From positions 8,601,513-8,665,512 of the forward strand of contig NC_030853.1 of NCBI RefSeq assembly GCF_000208745.1: a stretch of DNA of 64,000 bases, read 5' to 3'. The stretch comes from Theobroma cacao. Taxonomy: Eukaryota > Streptophyta > Magnoliopsida > Malvales > Malvaceae. Shown one piece after another: positions 36,944 to 47,870 of this stretch (within the stretch, counting starts at the first letter, position 1; every line of letters starts with the position of its first letter). The position numbers and the translations under genes are program-made. Below the pieces are notes generated by a model. The model saw only the letters and a list, made by a program, of their open reading frames with translations. It was not told the origin of the DNA and did no database searches.

Positions 36944-37054
36944 GAAAGTACCTAAGAATAAAGAGAAACAAAGTTTGAATTAAGACTAAGATTGCTTGGT
37001 AATAATATTAACAAAAAGTAGGAAAATAATTCCCTAGGAATGATGCCAAAAACT
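36944..37054 (-). mobile_element. Athila-like leader with PBS remnant
   Basis: On the minus strand the sequence after the LTR end reads AGTTTTTGGCATCATTCC. This is a C-to-T decayed form of the 'TTTTTGGCGCCGTTGCC' type junction common in Athila elements. It joins to 27,263-27,383 once the SIRE-like element is removed, giving a leader of about 230 bp before gag. Confidence 0.7.
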
Positions 37055-37375
37055 TATTATCAGATTAACCACGCAAGTGCACATATCATTAACAAGTAAC
37101 ATAATGGTAAATAGACTGTCAAATCCCATGGAGAATTATACCAACTTTTGCTAAGAACTAAAATTATCACAATCTATTCTTATTCAAATAGTCGAAATAA
37201 AGTGATTAACTAAAAGCAAAACTAAAATTAAACAATAGCTAAATTGAATCTAAAAGTTGATGACAAATCTTAACTAGAAGAATTAATTAGAAAACAAACC
37301 TAGGATTGCAATATCCCTCAACACTTCATCTGAATTTTATCTCTCTCTCTCTTGACTTATTGAATAGATTGAGTT
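37055..37375 (-). repeat. Athila-like 5' LTR, piece next to the PBS
   Basis: It is the reverse complement of an LTR end containing GTGCACTTGCGTGG, matching 25,030-25,060. It continues at 46,133 after the gypsy element. The exact end (about 37,055) is inferred because the terminal CA has decayed. Positions 37,264-37,375 are the first third of a tandem duplication completed at 46,138-46,334. Confidence 0.75.
37371..37375. repeat. Target-site duplication GAGTT (left) of the gypsy element
   Basis: GAGTT precedes LTR start TGTGAAATC and follows the 3' LTR at 46,133-46,137, fixing both boundaries. Confidence 0.95.
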
Positions 37376-39986
37376 TGTGAAATCACAACCTTCATAAATG
37401 CGTAACTCGAGGTAGAACTTATGTTTAAAGGTTTAATTTGAGCTAATGATGCTAGTTTTACATTACTTATAATTATTTTATGTCGTTATAGAAGTAAGAT
37501 TAAAAAAATAATTTCAATTAGTGAAGAAAGGTGAATAGTGGGCTGTTGCTTTATTTGCATATGTTTCGGTTTTTCAAGAATATCACCCACTACAGAAGTC
37601 CAAATAACACGATTTTAAGACCATTAGAAAGCTAAGAGGTAGGGCTACAACTTTAATTTTTACCACTTTACCTAGTTTCAATGGGAAAGTAGTCAAAATC
37701 CTTATCGAAGTGAAAGTACTATGCTAGAATAACAGATTTGGACAAAACATTTGAGCGCCGCGGTGCTGGAAATTGATAGCGTGGCCCTCATTGTAATTTC
37801 CACAAATAACAAGTTTAGGGAATTTTTGAAGCTAGGACTTTTGGGGGCTACTTAAGGGACCTTTTTCAGAGGATTTTGGACATTTTCCAAGTGTCGAAAT
37901 AGTAAAAAGACTGCACAAGAGAATGAGGAAGACAAGTGGCCTTGTTAAGGGCATTATTGTAATTGCATGAGAAATTAGATAAGCTTTAACTATAAAGCTC
38001 TCATCTTTTCCAATAGCTTCCATAATTCTCCAACAACTTCTTCTTCTTCCTCCTCCCATCTCATGTTTTTCTCCTTTTCCATGAAAGTTTCTCTCAAGCT
38101 TCCATCACTCTCTCAAACTAACCTCAAATTTTGTGCTTTACACACCCTGTTGCAGGGTTTTTCATACTCTTTTACTCCTTCACCTTAAACAAACCCTTAA
38201 AAGTATTTCTTCAATACTTTCTCTCACTAGTTAAACTTTGTAGAGAGAGAAAAAGAGGTTTCATGATAGCTTGAGGACTCTTGGGAAGAAATTTCATTAC
38301 CATCCACCAAGGTGAGTGATGAATTAGGATTGGTTTTAAGTTATTGATGATGGATAGTAATTAGAGTTACAAGTTGTGTTATTCGCTGAAATTGTTTATC
38401 TATTTCTAGTGTTACTAAAGTACAGAAACGGAATAACCAATCAAGTTGTAATTGAAAGGTAGATAGAAAGGGCTATTGAAGCTTGAAGTGGGAAATAACT
38501 TTTGGAGTGATATTAATGTAAATTGGATTGGCTGTGATGTTTTTGTGCGTGATAGGTTCCAACAAGACCCCTCAGCCCCATTTTAACCATTAGGAAAGTT
38601 AGAATCGATTAAAAGTTCAACAAGTACTAGTGAGTGAACTTGCATTAAAAAGGTTTTTGGATATACACATGTATCTTTGATTGAATCCCCTAAAGCGTTT
38701 TATTGGTTTTATCTTCAAAACTCACACAGGAACAAGCCTTTATGAAATTTTTTTATGTTATGAAATGGATAGTTTGATGAATTCATATGTTTCTGTATAA
38801 TGTTGATATATATATATATATATATACTATGTCATAAATGGTACCATTGTGTGACAAATGCAATCGTGCATGTGTGGGATAAGTGTGCACTTGCCGGTGA
38901 TGATGGTGGTAAGGGAGAAGGATGGTGATACTGCTCGTGTGCATGATGTGGGGGGATGCACATGATGGCATTAACTATGAATGATGTGGGGGGATGCACA
39001 TGATGGCATTAACTATGAATGATGTGGGGGGATGCACTAGAGCTGGGTGAGATGGGATGTCTAGCTATGTGCACGATGTAGGGGGATGCACATGAGCTGG
39101 GTGAGATGGGGTGTCCGGCTATGTACACAATGTGGGGGGATGCACATGAGCTGGATGAGATGTGATTGTATACTGATTGGTATATGCTTAAGTATATGTA
39201 TATAAAATAGAAAGATCATTATTATAAGATGTGATTATATGGCATGATGAATCTTGAAAATTTCCCATTTACTTGTAAATTGATTTTATTGCAGCGAGAA
39301 ACATTTTGTTTATACTGCCTGGCTTGGATGATTGCTGAAAATTTCCTCTTTTTCCAATTTCATGCTGAATATGGTTCCTTCATCATTAAATGATTTAATA
39401 ACCAGGGGTTTAATGTAGGGATTTTAATAAGAACTTGAACTAAGTTGCATTGTTTTCAAATAAGTGCATCATGATTATCAACTTTCCTTATCGTTGCTTA
39501 TTCCCTTCTTATGTTCACTCACTGAGTTTGTACTCACTATTTTCAACTTCAAGTTTTCAAATTAGGAGGCAATTGGAACCTAGGCTGAGGTGTCCATGTA
39601 GTTTCATCTTTTTGGTAGGTATGTTGGCATTCAGTAGCCTTCCCTTCACCTTGGTCATTCCGTTAGAAGCCTAGAGTCATTTTGTTTGTAAATACGTACA
39701 TGTGATGTAAAGAACTAAAATGCAAGCCTTAGACCATATATGTATATTTTGATTGGTAAACCACCATGAGTGGCAACGGTTAGCATTATTTGGGTTAATG
39801 TGAAATGCAGTTTTGGTTGCTATAGCATATTAATTAGGTTCTTATAGATTGAAAGTAAAAAAGCTGACTTTAAGAATAGTTGATGGAATAATGAGCAAGA
39901 TTATATAAGTAGGCTTGCTTAGGTTTGGTGGGGCTATGCCCATTAGGTCCATGCGCTAGTCACAGCTCAAAAATCAGGTCGTGACA
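37376..39986 (+). repeat. 5' LTR of the gypsy element, 2,611 bp
   Basis: TGTGAAATCACAACC...GGTCGTGACA. It has an AT run at 38,808-38,826, a 54-bp-type minisatellite at 38,935-39,160 and the block TTCACTCACTGAGTTT at 39,514-39,529. In a 60-base sample (39,541-39,600 against 45,691-45,750) it differs from the 3' LTR at 6 positions, so this insertion is older than the SIRE-like one. Confidence 0.94.
38935..39160. repeat. Minisatellite in the 5' LTR of the gypsy element
   Basis: Repeats of GATGTGGGGGGATGCACATG occur with two interval types: a shorter unit containing GGCATTAACTATGAAT, and a 54-bp unit containing GAGCTGGGTGAGATGGG. Copy number and order differ from the 3' LTR. Confidence 0.88.
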
Positions 39987-39989
39987 AAG

Positions 39990-40003
39990 TTGGTATCAGA
40001 GCC
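39990..40003 (+). other. Primer binding site of the gypsy element
   Basis: TTGGTATCAGAGCC, starting three bases after the LTR end TGACA, matches the 3' end of initiator tRNA-Met, the usual primer in this group. Confidence 0.88.
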
Positions 40004-40211
40004 CTAGGTTGTCTAGGTCCTAAAACTTCCTTTTATTGGTCCAGTAGAGTGCCAAGTCTTTATGTGGAAACTCCAGTTGTAAAGCGTGAACCATGGCACA
40101 TTTTACAACCAAGGGACCGCATAGATTCCCTATCTTAGAAATCACCTTTTTTCCTTAAGTATGATTATAAAATGTGTTTAATAATAGGTGTTTGCTCTTG
40201 TCTTGGTAAGA

Positions 40212-41602
40212 ATGTCGCCTAAGACATGAGCAGCCTCAAGACGGATGGGGAAGCAAGATGCTCCTAATGAGATGATAAATAGGCCACAGCCATCCACCCT
40301 TAAGAGGCGAAGTAGACATGGTTGGGCCACTAGGCCGGTGAGGGCGGATACGCTTGTGGGTAGGCGAGATGAGGGACAGTCTTCGAGTGATGTGGATAGA
40401 CAACCAACTAGGGGCATTACCGTCTAGGACTTTGCGGCAAGCCTGCAGGGAGTTAATCGGGTTGTAGAGATGATGGCAGCTCGTATGGACAATATACAGA
40501 GGATAGTGGAGGGGAGACCTACAGTACAAGAATCCTCTAGTTCCTAAGGGCAGGCCGAACACCAACATCTTAAGGTCGAGAGGGGTCATTTAGAGATTTC
40601 TCTTCCCGATTTACTCAAGCTTAAGTCTTCGTCATTTTTAGGGTCTGATGCATCAGAGAAACCCCAGATTTTCTTAAATAAGATGGAGAAAATTTGTAAC
40701 ACCTTGGGATGTTCCAGTGTCTGATCAGTCGAGCTAGCCGCCTTTCGATTAAAAGACGTGGTGCAAAAGTGGTATAGCTCCTTATGTAGAGGCAGACCAA
40801 CAGATGCAGCACCGTTGACTTAGAGTGAGTTCAGTGCAGCCTTTTTAGATCGATTTTTACCACTCAGTGTACGTAATGCCATAGCCAGGGAGTTTGAGGC
40901 TTTGGTGCAGACCTCTAGTATGACGGTGTCGGATTACGACATAAAATTCACACAATTGTCTCGGTATGCGCCTTATTTAGTTTCTACAAAGGAGATGAAG
41001 ATTTAGAGGTTTGTGGATGGGTTAGTAGAGCCATTGTTTAAGGCTGTGGCATCCCGAGATTTCAATACATACTCCGCAGCAGTGGATTGCACTCAGCGGA
41101 TTGAGATGAGGACCAATGAGAGTAGGGTTGCGAAGGATAGAGCAAAAAGGGCCAAGACAAAGGGTTATCAAGGTCGTAGAGATTTCAATAGTGGTATTTC
41201 GTCTTCTAGCCATCAGGGTCTATAAAGGGACTCATAATTGCCCCAAAAAGGGAGTGACGTCACTAGTGTTAGCGTTGGATCAGGGCAGGAAATTTTTAGT
41301 GGAGGAAAGCAGCAAGATTCTAGACAGGGTAGTCAAGTTATCCACCCTTGTGATACTTGTGGGAGACGACATAGTGGACGATGCTTACGTACTATGAGAG
41401 TTTGTTGTGTGTGTGGTCAACCTGGACATATTAGGAGGGATTGCCCAATGGCTCATCAATCACAAGGTTCTGCTCGTGGATCCACCCAGCCAGCTTCTTT
41501 TACTTCTTCAGTTGCCGCCTCATCTAACTGGGAGGCTAGTGGATCAAGAGGTAGAGGTGTTGTTACTTCCTCTCAGGGCAAGCTTTCTAGGTCTGGACGT
41601 TA
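40212..41602 (+). pseudogene. Gypsy (chromovirus) gag with in-frame stops
   Basis: The start ATG at 40,212 gives MSPKT followed by a stop (40,227). The same frame then runs to RT, broken only by stop codons (near 40,426, 40,546, 40,722, 40,819, 41,008, 41,223 and 41,232). Domains in order: N-terminal basic part; retrotransposon gag domain (about 40,600-41,060, for example '[20 protein letters not shown]' and '[13 protein letters not shown]'); a [12 protein letters not shown] motif (about 41,349-41,384); a canonical CCHC knuckle [14 protein letters not shown] (41,403-41,444); then a Ser/Gly/Gln-rich tail. Gag packages the element RNA. Many stops are single-base changes such as CGA or CAG to TGA or TAG, as expected from methylated-cytosine decay; that reading is inference. 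Confidence 0.88.
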
Positions 41603-42360
41603 GAGCTCCTCCAGTAGAGGCTAAGTGAGGGTATATGCTTTAACACCCCAGCAGGCCTAGACATCTAATGCAGTGGTCTCAAGTACTCTTTTAATTTGTA
41701 ATATGGATGCTCGACTATTGTTTGATCCTGGTGTTACCCATTCTTTTATTTCTCCATGTTTTGCACTTCGTTTGGGTAAGGATCGTGTTAGGAGAGAAGA
41801 ACAATTGGTGGTGTCTTCTCCTTTAAAGGAGGTATTTGTGGCTGAATGGGAATATGAGTCTTGTGTAGTTCGAGTCAAAGCCAAAGACACCTTAGACTTT
41901 GACGTGATCTTGGGAATGAATTGGCTATCACCCTGCCATGCCAGTGTGGATTGTTATCATAAATTGTTTAGATTTGATTTTTCGGGTGAACCATCATTTA
42001 GTATTCAGGGGGATAGGAATAATGCTCCAACCAATTTGATATCGGTCATGGCTACTAGAAGGTTATTAAGACAGGGTTATCCAGGTTACTTGGCTGTTGT
42101 GAGAGATACTCAAGCGAAGGTTAGAGATATAAGCCAAGTGTCGGTGGTGAATGAGTTCATGGATGTATTTCCCGAGGAACTACCAGGTTTGCCTCTCGAG
42201 CGAGAGATTGAATTTTGCATAGATTTGATTCTTGATACTAGACCTATATCCATACCCTTATATAGACTGGCACCCACGAAACTTAAAGAGCTTAAGGATC
42301 AATTAGAAGATTTGTTGGATAAAGGCTTCATCCATCCTACCGTCTCACCGTGGGAAGCAC
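41603..42360 (+). pseudogene. Gypsy protease and beginning of reverse transcriptase
   Basis: Same frame as gag. The protease core is [13 protein letters not shown] (about 41,715-41,753); the active-site DSG/DTG is DPG here (Asp codon 41,724-41,726), which should inactivate it. The later protease block '[19 protein letters not shown]' is intact. The RT lead-in '[20 protein letters not shown]' and '[20 protein letters not shown]' follow up to 'TVSPWEAL', after which the sequence changes abruptly to integrase at about 42,360. RT palm motifs, RNase H and the integrase zinc finger are deleted. Confidence 0.88.
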
Positions 42361-43337
42361 TGGTTAATGAAATCAGCTCATTTTCTTCTTGTTAAAACTA
42401 CATATGAAGCTGCCCAGTACACCCAGCTTTATGTAGATGAGATAATATGGCTGCATGGCATTCCTATTTCTATAGTATTTGACATAGGGCACAGTTCACC
42501 AGTAGGTTCTGGGAAAAAATACAAGAAGCGTTGGGCACTAAGTTGGATTTTAGAATGGCTTTCCATCCCTAGATTGATGGACAATCTGAACGGACGATAC
42601 AAGCATTGAAAGATATGTTGAGGGCTTGTTTAATAAACCTTGGGGTCAGGTGGGATCGATAACTACCCTTAGTGGAGTTTGCCCACAACAACAGTTTCCA
42701 AGCTGGCATCCAAATGGTACCATTTGAAGCATTATATGGACGGAGGTGCAGGTCACCCATTGGATGGCTAGAGGTGGGAGAAAGGAAACTCTTGGGGCCT
42801 AAGTTGGTGCAGGATGCCACCGAGAAAATACGCATGATTCGTCAAAGGATGTTGTCAGCACAAAGTAGGCAAAAGTCATATGTTGATAACAGATGGAGGA
42901 ACTTGGAGTTTCAAGTGGGGGATCATGTACTTTTGAAGGTCTCACCAACAAAAAGGGTAATGAAGTTTTGCATGAAGGGAAAATTAAGCCCTCGGTATAT
43001 AGGACCCTTCGAGATTTTAGAAAGGGTTGGAGCAATGGCATATCACTTGGCATTACAACCAGAGCTTTCGAATATTCACTTCGTGTTTTATGTGTCAATG
43101 CTTAGGAAGTATAACCTGAATCCATCTCATGTAATACGGTATGAAACCATCCAACTGAAAGATGATTTGAACTATAAGGAGCAACCGATAGCTCTCCTTG
43201 ATCTGCAAGTTAAAAAGCTCCGTTCAAAGGATGTAGCCTCAGTTAAAGTGTTATGGGAAAACCACACCAGTGAAGAGGTAATGTGGGAAGCTGAGGAGGA
43301 GATGCGAACAAAGTATCCACACCTCTTTAATATGTAG
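42361..43337 (+). pseudogene. Gypsy integrase C-terminal half with chromodomain-like tail
   Basis: It begins [20 protein letters not shown] (42,367 frame), a part of the integrase core normally preceded by 'VDRLT'. The second catalytic Asp is probably in 'SIVFD' (about 42,470-42,484). A frame change near 42,550-42,570 leads to the frame containing DGQSERTIQALKDML with the catalytic Glu. The 42,672-43,337 stretch is open and holds 'FEALYGRRCRSPIGW', 'GDHVLLKVSP' and the C-terminal 'VKVLWENHTSEEVMWEAEEE' that replaces a full chromodomain in many Tekay/Del elements. It ends at the stop 43,335-43,337. Confidence 0.88.
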
Positions 43338-43387
43338 AGGTACGCTACCTTGTAGTTCAATTTAAATTCAGGGACCAAATTTCTTTT

Positions 43388-43399
43388 AGTGGGAGAGAA
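43388..43399 (+). other. Polypurine tract of the gypsy element
   Basis: AGTGGGAGAGAA lies immediately before the 3' LTR start TGTGAAACC. Confidence 0.85.
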
Positions 43400-44813
43400 T
43401 GTGAAACCTCAACCTTCATAAACTCGTAACTCGAGGTAGAACTTATGTTTAAAGGTTTAATTTGAGCTAATGATGCTAGTTTTACATTACTTATAATTAT
43501 TTGATGTCGTTATAGGAGTATGATTAAAAAAATAATTTTAATTGGTGAAGTAAGGTGCATAGTGGGCTATTGCTCTATTTGCATATGTTTCGGTTTTTCA
43601 TGCATATCTCCCACTACAAAAGTCCAAATAACATGATTTTTGAACCATCCGAAATCTAAGAGGCAGGGCTACAACTTTTATGTTTGCTACTTTTCCTAGA
43701 TTTGACGGAAAGGTGGTCAAAATCCTTATCAAAGAAAAAGTATTGTGCTAGTATAACAGATTTGGACAGAACATTTGAGCGCTACGACGCTGAAAATTGA
43801 GAGCCGCGGCCCTCACTGTAATTTTCACAAATAACAAGTTTAGGGAATTTTTGAAGTTAGGACTTTTGGGGGCTACTTAAGGGACCTCTTTCGGAGGATT
43901 TGGAACTTTTTCCCAGTGTCAAAAAAGTAAAAAGATTGCACAAGAAAAATAGGAAGACAAGTGGCCTTGTTAAGGGCATTATTGTAATTGCACGAGAAAT
44001 TAGATAAGCTTTAACTATAAAGATCTCATCTTTTCCAGTAGCTTCCACAATTCTTTAGCAACTTCTTCTTCTTCCTCCTCTCATCTCACGTTTTTCTCCG
44101 CTTCCATGAAAGTTTCTCTTAAGCTTCCATCACTGTTTCAAACTAACCTTAATTTTCGTGCTTTACACACCCTATTATAGGGTTTTTCATACTCTTTTAC
44201 TCCTTCACCTTAAACAAACCCTTAAAAATCTTTCTTCAATACTTTCTCTCACTAGCTGAACTTTGTAGAGAGAGAAAGAAAAGTTTCATGATAGCTTAAG
44301 GACTCTTGGGAAGAAATTTCATTACCATCCACCAAGGTGAGTGATGAATTAGGATTAGTTTTATGTTATTGATGATGGCTAGTAATTAGAGTTATGAGTT
44401 GTGTTATTTGCTGAAATTGTTTATCTATTTCTAGTGTTACTAAAGTAGAGAAACGAAATAGCCAATCAAGTGGTAATTGGAAGGTAGATAGGAAGGGATA
44501 TTGAAGCTTGAATTGGGAAATAGCTTTCGGAGTGATATTAATGTAAATTGGATTGGCTGTGATGTTTTTGTGCGTGACAGGTTCCAACAAGGCCCCTCAG
44601 CCCTATTTGGACCATTAGGGAAGTTAGAGTCGATTAAAGGTTCAATAAGTACCAGTGAGTGAACTTGAATTAAAAAGGTTTTTGGATATACACATGTATG
44701 TTTGATTGAATCCCCTAAAGCAATTTATTGGTTTTATCTTCAAAACTCACACAAGAACAAGCCCTTATGAAATGTTTTTATGTTATGAAATGGGTAGTGT
44801 GATGAATTCATAT

Positions 44814-44829
44814 GTTTCTGTATAATGTN

Positions 44830-44865
<36 letters not shown>

Positions 44866-44907
44866 ACATTATACAGAAACATATATATATATATATATAT
44901 ATATATA
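44814..44907. repeat. AT-rich palindrome with ambiguous base
   Basis: GTTTCTGTATAATGT (44,814-44,828) is followed by N (44,829), an AT run, and then ACATTATACAGAAAC (44,866-44,880), the exact reverse complement, followed by another AT run to about 44,907. The 5' LTR (38,791-38,826) has only the first arm and one AT run. Confidence 0.95.
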
Positions 44908-45014
44908 CTATGTCATAAATGGTACCATTGTGTGACAAATGCAACCGTGCATGTGCTGGATGAGTGTGCACTTACCGGTGATGATGGTGGTGAGCGAGAT
45001 AGGTGGTGATACTG

Positions 45015-45310
45015 CCCGTGTGCACGATGTGGGGGGATGTACATGATGGCATTAACTGTGCATGATGTGGAGGGATGCACACGAGCTGGGTGAGATGAGG
45101 TGTCCGGCTATGTTCACTATGTGGGGGGATGCACATGAGCTGGGTGAGATGGGATGTCCGGCTATGTGCACGATGTGGGGGGATGCACATGAGCTGGGTG
45201 AGATGAGATGTCTGGCTATGTGCATGATGTGGGGGGATGCACATGAGCTAAGTGAGATGGGGTGTCCAGCTATGTGCATGATGTGGGGGCATGCACATGA
45301 GCTGGATGAA
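45015..45310. repeat. 54-bp minisatellite in the 3' LTR of the gypsy element
   Basis: About five units of GATGTGGGGGGATGCACATG plus GAGCTGGGTGAGATG and 'GTCCGGCTATG'. The GTGGGG phrase recurs at 45,121, 45,175 and 45,229 (54-bp period). ORFs on both strands here are period artefacts. Confidence 0.9.
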
Positions 45311-46132
45311 ATGTGATGGTATACTTTACGTATATTCTTAAGTATATGTATACGTAATAGAAATATCATTATTATAACATGTGATTATATGGCATGATGA
45401 ATCTTAAAAGTTTCCCATTTACTTGTAAATTGATTTTATTGTGACGAGAAACATTCCGTTTATACTGCCTTGCTTGGATGATTGCTGGAAATTTCTTCTC
45501 TTTCTAATTTCATGCTGAATATGGTTCCTTCATCATTAAATTATTTAATAACTAGGGGTTTAATGTAGGGATTTTAATAAGAACTTGAACTAACTTGCAT
45601 TGTTTTCAAATAAGTGCATCATGATTATCAACTTTCCTTATCGTTGCTGGTTTCTTTCTTATGTTTACTCATTGAATTTGTACTCACTGTTTTCAATTTC
45701 ATGTTTTCATATTCGGAGGCAATTGGAACCTAGGCCGAGGTGTCCACGTAGTTTCGTCTCTTTGGTAGGTATGTTGGCATTCAGTAGCCATCCCTTCACC
45801 TTGGTCATTCCATTGGAAGCCTAGGGTCATTTTGTTTGTAAATACGTACATGTGATGTAAACAACTAAAATGCAAGCCTTAAAGCATATATGTATATTTT
45901 GATTGGTAAGCCACCATGAGTGGCAATGGTTAACATTATTTGGGTTAATGTGAAATGCAGTTTTGATTGCTATATCATATTAATTAGGTTCTTATAGATT
46001 GGAAGTAAGAAAGGTGACTTTAAGAATAGTTGATGGAATGATGAGCAGGATTATATAGGCTTTGCTTGGGCTTGGTGGGCTATGCCCATTGGGTCCATGC
46101 GCTTGTCACGGCTTAGAAATCGGGTTGTGACA

Positions 46133-47170
46133 GAGTTGCTAACCTATATTTCCCAAATTATTTAGAAGTCACTTCTGTTGTTCTTATAAAAATGTTTATC
46201 TTAACTGATTCTTTATATTCAAAACAAACACATTAAGCTCAGGCTCTAATCTAGGTTACATAAGACACATAGGTAAATTCTAATTCTATAAGCAAATCAA
46301 GTTAACTAATCAACTAATTGAATTTGAATATGGCAAATCTTAACTAGAAAAATTAATCAATAAACAAGCTTAAGATTAAAATATCCCTCAACACTTCATT
46401 TGAATTTTGTCTATCTCTCTCTTAACTTACTAAATGGATTGAGTTGCTAACTTAGAGTTCACAAATTATTGATAGGTCTCTTTTGATGTTCTTATAAAAA
46501 TATTTATCTCAACCAATTCATTATATTCCAATGAAAATTGAATTAAAGACAAACTTATCAAGCTTAGGCATTAATCTTGGCTACATAAGACATATAGGCA
46601 TATTCCTATCTCATATGCAAATCAAATTGCCTAATCAACTAAGTGAATTTGAACTTATGCTATTCCATCCTTGGCCTATACTAAACTCCTTTTTCCAAGT
46701 TGCATTTAGGTTTCCTGCTCAATCTAATTGGTGATCAAGCAATCAAAAGCATTAAACACAAGATTGGAATAAATAACTCTTATTCCATTAATCATAAGTA
46801 AGAGAGAAATTAAAATCCAAACTACATGTTGAGTTCAATTGGAATCCTAGATAGAGAAATTTAGTTCATGATGAATAATAAAAACATAATCTAAAGAAGT
46901 TTAACCATCAATAAAAATCAACAAAATCCAAGAAGAAATAGAGAAGAAAGGAAGACTAAAGATTGTTAGGTCTTCGATCTTCAATCTTCCAAGTTTTTCT
47001 TCACTTTCTTGAGTGCTTTATAGTCACTTTTTCTTCAGAAATACCTAGCTTAAATGTGCCCTTTAATTACTCTAAAATTGTCTTTAAATAAACTTCAAAA
47101 TCCTACTTGAAATCAACTTTCGAAATTTATGTTTGAGAAGGAAGTTCTGTTGGCGCTGCAACATTGACTT
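46133..47170 (-). repeat. Athila-like 5' LTR, distal piece, with internal tandem duplication
   Basis: It is the reverse complement of sequence homologous to 18,330-18,720 and 24,600-24,850 in the plus-strand Athila-like LTR; for example AAGAAAGTGAAGAAAAACTT on minus. It is interrupted on the right by the copia element at 47,171. The block 46,335-46,653 repeats the segment 37,264-37,375 plus 46,138-46,334, a direct duplication of about 310 bp. No gene. Confidence 0.78.
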
Positions 47171-47870
47171 TGTGATAGGAAAGGCATGATTAGATCATCA
47201 ACGCAGTTGAATAACCAAAAAATTTAAATAAAATAAAAACCATGCCTCCTACCTTAGGATCACCTTAGTTGTTTAATGCAAAGTTAAGCACCATAAAAAA
47301 TCAGAAAAAAATTTACCTTTCCAAGTGATATCGTGATCAAATAGATTCCTTTTGGTGACAAAACATGAACACCTTTTGTGTTAAAGAATCCCAGCCACTC
47401 AATCGCTTGGCCTCCAATGTTGCACAGATGATTGCAACGGATCCTTCTCAAGGAGAAAGCTTTATTCCACGGGCTTGTGCTAGTAAATGGACAACGATTT
47501 GTCCTCTTTTCTTCTTTGATTTCTAGCAAAGAATCAAAGAAGAAGTTTTCAAAAAAAACGACTTATCAAGAGTAGCGGCCCTCAATAGAAAAACCTTTTT
47601 TTTTCCTTTTGTTTTTCCTCTTTATTTTTCTCTTTGTAGAAAAGAGTGGCTACAATGTGATATTTATATTTAGGTTTAACTTATTAAAATTTACAAAATA
47701 AGTCCTTAATATTATAACAATTACAATATTTAACCAATACCTAATTAAACTCTTTTAATTAGATCTTTAGTAGTTAAAACAAGAATTTGATTTAAGTCTA
47801 ACTTAAATCATCACACTCTCAATTTAATCCAAATTGCAAGCTTTGTGTGTGATCCATTAGGTTCCTAACA
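47171..47870 (-). repeat. Probable 3' LTR of the minus-strand copia element, about 700 bp
   Basis: On minus it starts TGTTAGGAACC (47,870) and ends TTCCTATCACA (47,171), giving near-inverted ends. The left boundary agrees with where Athila-like LTR homology stops. There is no clear purine tract beside the start, so this boundary is less secure. The minus ORF 47,284-47,529 in it has no motif. Confidence 0.6.

Larger units (their letters stand above)
37376..46132 (+). mobile_element. Complete-ended Ty3/gypsy chromovirus-like element with deleted pol, 8,757 bp
   Basis: 5' LTR 37,376-39,986, PBS 39,990-40,003, gag-protease-RT start 40,212-42,360, integrase C-terminal half 42,361-43,337, PPT about 43,388-43,399, 3' LTR 43,400-46,132, TSD GAGTT. 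The internal part is only 3,413 bp because most of RT, RNase H and the integrase N-terminus are gone. It has inserted into an Athila-like LTR. It anchors the many solo LTRs of this window to a Tekay/Del-like chromovirus group, since they share start, end and interior modules with its LTRs. Confidence 0.93.
43400..46132 (+). repeat. 3' LTR of the gypsy element, 2,733 bp
   Basis: TGTGAAACCTCAACC...GGGTTGTGACA, collinear with the 5' LTR but about 120 bp longer. The extra length comes from an AT-rich inverted duplication (44,814-44,907) and a different minisatellite array (45,015-45,310). It contains the only ambiguous base of the window (44,829). Confidence 0.94.

Noticed and set aside
41022..41225. 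ORFs on the opposite strand or other frames of the gypsy gag and integrase
   Set aside because: Shadows of the real gag-pol frame; also 41,116-41,397, 41,407-41,628, 41,657-41,890, 42,569-42,835, 42,799-43,105 and 43,172-43,378.
44972..45369. Repeat proteins on both strands rich in Cys and His
   Set aside because: Translation of the 54-bp minisatellite in the gypsy 3' LTR; not conserved in the 5' LTR.
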